A DNA stretch of 64,000 bases from Lineus longissimus (lineage: Eukaryota; Nemertea; Pilidiophora; Heteronemertea; Lineidae). The notes below the pieces were generated by a model. It made no database searches and was not told the DNA's origin. It saw only the letters and a program-made list of their open reading frames with translations. Location of the stretch: NCBI RefSeq assembly GCF_910592395.1, contig NC_088311.1, positions 17,548,501 to 17,612,500 on the forward strand. The letters are read 5' to 3'. The translations under genes and the position numbers were made by a program. Below, piece by piece: positions 61,482 to 64,000 of this stretch. Position 1 is the first letter of the stretch. Each line of letters starts with the position of its first letter.

Positions 61482-63411
61482 TATATGTCATCAGAACTTT
61501 ACGGTCTGTAAATTTATTTGTTGGAGGCGATTGTAAATTCTGTTTTAGTTGAGCTTTAAGGTGGACATATGAAAAATTTGAAGAAGACGGCAATTTTATT
61601 GTGTCCAGCTATCGTGTTTGTTATGTCGATTTCAAGAAGTTGATATAAATTTGATCAACAGGGAAATGTTGTGCAATGACTTTAAAGAAAATAATGGGTT
61701 TCCGCATCACAAATAACTATTTACGAAGACAAATTCTTTGTATTTGTGCATTCAATATGTTCGATTTCAAAGAATTTGTATTTTGTATTTGTAACTTTGG
61801 TGAGTGATGCGGAAAATGACCAATGTGACTAATAGACGATTTTCAGCGATCACTGCAGAGGGTTTCCATTCGATTTGTGGCTGATAACGTGGGAAATAGT
61901 CTGTACAGGGTTGTCTATGTTTTTTGTGGTATCGCTGGCTGCCTGTAGTTAGCATATAAGCAATTTAGTTGGTTGAAGGGCACCTGTACAAATGGTCTTT
62001 ATTTACATGTATTAATATGTGAAACAGACGCACCAAATGGCTAAATAGCGTCAAGATCCGAGATAGGAGCTGTCCAGGCAGTGTGAATGCGTGAAGTCGG
62101 AGTTTTGGGACGCCTTACTTGTCTTTGGAAATCAGGATATGGTCTCAGCTGCCGGTAATTTCAAGGCTGTGGTGCAGGTATATTTAGGAAAATTCTGTCA
62201 CGCCCCAATCCAGATTCCTTCAGTGCATACATATACTTCCAATGGACAGCCCTATTTGGTGATACTTCGTTCTTCTGTGTGTAAATAATGATTCCTAGAT
62301 GGTAGAAAAATCTCAGAGCCGCTCAATATTTATTCATTAGTAAGTGGTACCAGACCAATTGGCCTTGCAAGAAATGTGCAGAAGTTACATTTATTTCAAG
62401 TGTGACTGCATCCTCCTTGCGCATGACCAAAACTCGAACTAAATCTTTGGTTGTTCAGTCCCTGCTTGTATTGGCTGCCATCGACTCTGAATGGCCTGGA
62501 CTATGAGGCCTTTAGGAGACCTTTAGGGTCTCCAGTCATGTGAAAGTTTGTGACATGGTGAAAAAAATATAGTTAATATTTTGGTTGCAGAAGTTTTACT
62601 TTAAGTGATATAAGTTTTTTGTAATTTTATCCCCAAAGTGAGTGTGAATCTGTCAGCCACCGCCATTTTCAGTCAAATTTACACTGCGTGATCACAATGT
62701 ATAATGTATAGTAACTTTCGAACATTGTCTCTAATGCCGGCAGAGAGAATGTACTTTAGAGAATGGTGTGACTGTGGATTGTTTATAAGCCATGTTCTTC
62801 TGAATATCAGGTCATGAGGTCAGATCTTGTCCACGTGTGCCCAAAGGTAAATCTTAGCATATCAGATAAAAAAAATCTCAATTATTCTAAAAAAAGAACT
62901 CATAAAACCAAGTGCCTACCGCATAATGTCTTACAGTTTGTACTGTCTTAGAAGTGTCAACTGAAATCAGATCTGCTGATATGGTCTGCCAAAACTTTCT
63001 TATTGGGTCTGTTTAAGATTTTACAGAATAATAAAATTTTCAAGTTATATAGATAGATTCTCGTACCGAATGCCAGGTTAAACAAGGCTGTTGTAAGCAT
63101 GGATATAGATTTCAAGTTGCATTTTGCTGACTGCATCATGCATGGCAATAAATCTGATTTCTGGATTCAAGCAATTTACTGTTCCTTTAAGACCACTTTT
63201 CTACGAGACCTTTAGCAACGTTATTCGGTTGGCTATGGTTTTCTACAGCGTCATACGCAGCGATGACCTGACACTTGGTTTGGACCATGTGTCGTAGTTG
63301 TGTCATGACGACATCAGACGGAAATTTTGGTGCCGTAGTGTACGTCACCGCCAATCAACCGAAGTATCGGTCTACTATGGTGAAGTGATTGATGTTGCTT
63401 TGGGTCATATG

Positions 63412-63648
63412 GTCATATGTCTGGAGGCTCTTCAGGTCATATGTCTGCAGGCTCATTAGGTCATATGTCTGGAGGCTCATTAGGTCATATGTCTGCAGGC
63501 TCATTAGGTCATATGTCTGCAGGCTCATCAGGTCATATGTCTGGAGGCTCATTAGGTCATATGTCTGCAGGCTCATCAGGTCATATGTCTGGAGGCTCAT
63601 TAGGTCATATGTCTGGAGGCTCATTAGGTCATATGTCTGGAGAATCTT
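63412..63648. repeat. 24-bp minisatellite, 10 copies
   Basis: Unit GGTCATATGTCTGCAGGCTC plus ATTA, with variants GGAGG/GCAGG and ATTA/ATCA. Because 24 is a multiple of three, several frames stay open across it, which creates repetitive false ORFs on both strands. Confidence 0.95.
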
Positions 63649-64000
63649 ATCTCAGAATGTCGATCTGTTAGAGGATAATTTTTTGTTAAAGTGTCATAGA
63701 TTATGTTATCTGTTTACACAAGGAGTTTCATTTACATCTTTTTCTCAATCCATCCACCTCTTCAATCTGTCCAGGATCACACATTCCACTTGTTAACTAT
63801 TTATAGATTGTGTAAATATTGATATATCTAGCTCCTGAGCATGAAAAGATGAATTTTTTGCTTGATCAAGTTCACTTCGTATGTATAATTTTCTGTCTGA
63901 AGAGTTAGGGACAAAACATACCCTTCTAGCTAACTGTCTCTAGGTTGCTTAGGCTGTGTCTTAGCCATGCAGACCTCTCGATTCTGTCGATGATATTTAT

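Larger units (their letters stand above)
58997..64000. other. GIPC 3' UTR and downstream intergenic DNA
   Basis: Candidate poly(A) signal AATAAA at 60007-60012. Contains a small palindromic element at 59354-59463, a GTGACCC MITE at 60896-61084, a pogo-like MITE at 61322-61481 and a 24-bp minisatellite at 63412-63648. No conserved coding exon was recognised in the last 5 kb. Confidence 0.65.

Noticed and set aside
63355-63796. Repetitive open frames on both strands (SYVWRLIR-like and MSAGSLGH-like)
   Set aside because: The 24-bp unit is divisible by three, so frames stay open by default; no start context or flanking conserved coding sequence.

Overview
This is about 64 kb of animal nuclear DNA. 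Intron-rich genes use GT/AG splicing, and the proteins are clear metazoan orthologues (VCP/p97, TTLL9, MAPK15/ERK7, PPWD1, GIPC). Introns and intergenic DNA are packed with short DNA transposons, tRNA-derived SINEs, a CR1/L2-type LINE and minisatellites. Two of the genes (TTLL9, MAPK15) belong to cilia. The species cannot be fixed from sequence alone. Repeat style and compact introns suggest a marine invertebrate (spiralian or invertebrate deuterostome); this is an inference.

Layout: 1-1836 (+) last three coding exons of VCP; 1837-5495 its 3' UTR and intergenic DNA; 5496-6818 (-) TTLL9 as one uninterrupted coding exon; 6957-10978 a Foldback-like MULE element with 9-bp target duplication, interrupted by a 5'-truncated CR1/L2-like LINE; 10979-11722 remnant of a divergent promoter with an RFX X-box-like site; 11723-25708 (+) MAPK15 in 12 coding exons; 25709-34511 intergenic, with two large minisatellites; 34512-45974 (-) PPWD1 in 16 coding exons; 45975-46962 divergent promoter interval; 46963-58996 (+) GIPC in 5 coding exons; 58997-64000 3' UTR and intergenic DNA with three MITEs and a 24-bp minisatellite. 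All complete multi-exon gene models were assembled by hand from splice sites. Their coding lengths are multiples of three: MAPK15 586 aa, PPWD1 623 aa, GIPC 359 aa.

The most unusual pattern is a set of tandem repeats that start inside coding exons and run downstream into the intron or 3' UTR, copying the exon end together with its 5' splice site or stop codon. Four cases occur: 13 copies of a 40-bp unit in the last PPWD1 intron, a ~1-kb array in another PPWD1 intron, a ~59-bp array built on the PPWD1 stop codon, and a two-copy 134-bp duplication at the GIPC exon 1 donor. They leave arrays of decoy 5' splice sites beside the real one.

A second point of interest is the head-to-head pair TTLL9/MAPK15. 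Their intergenic space would be only about 0.9 kb without the Foldback element and holds a near-consensus RFX X-box, which suggests a shared ciliary promoter split by a transposon.
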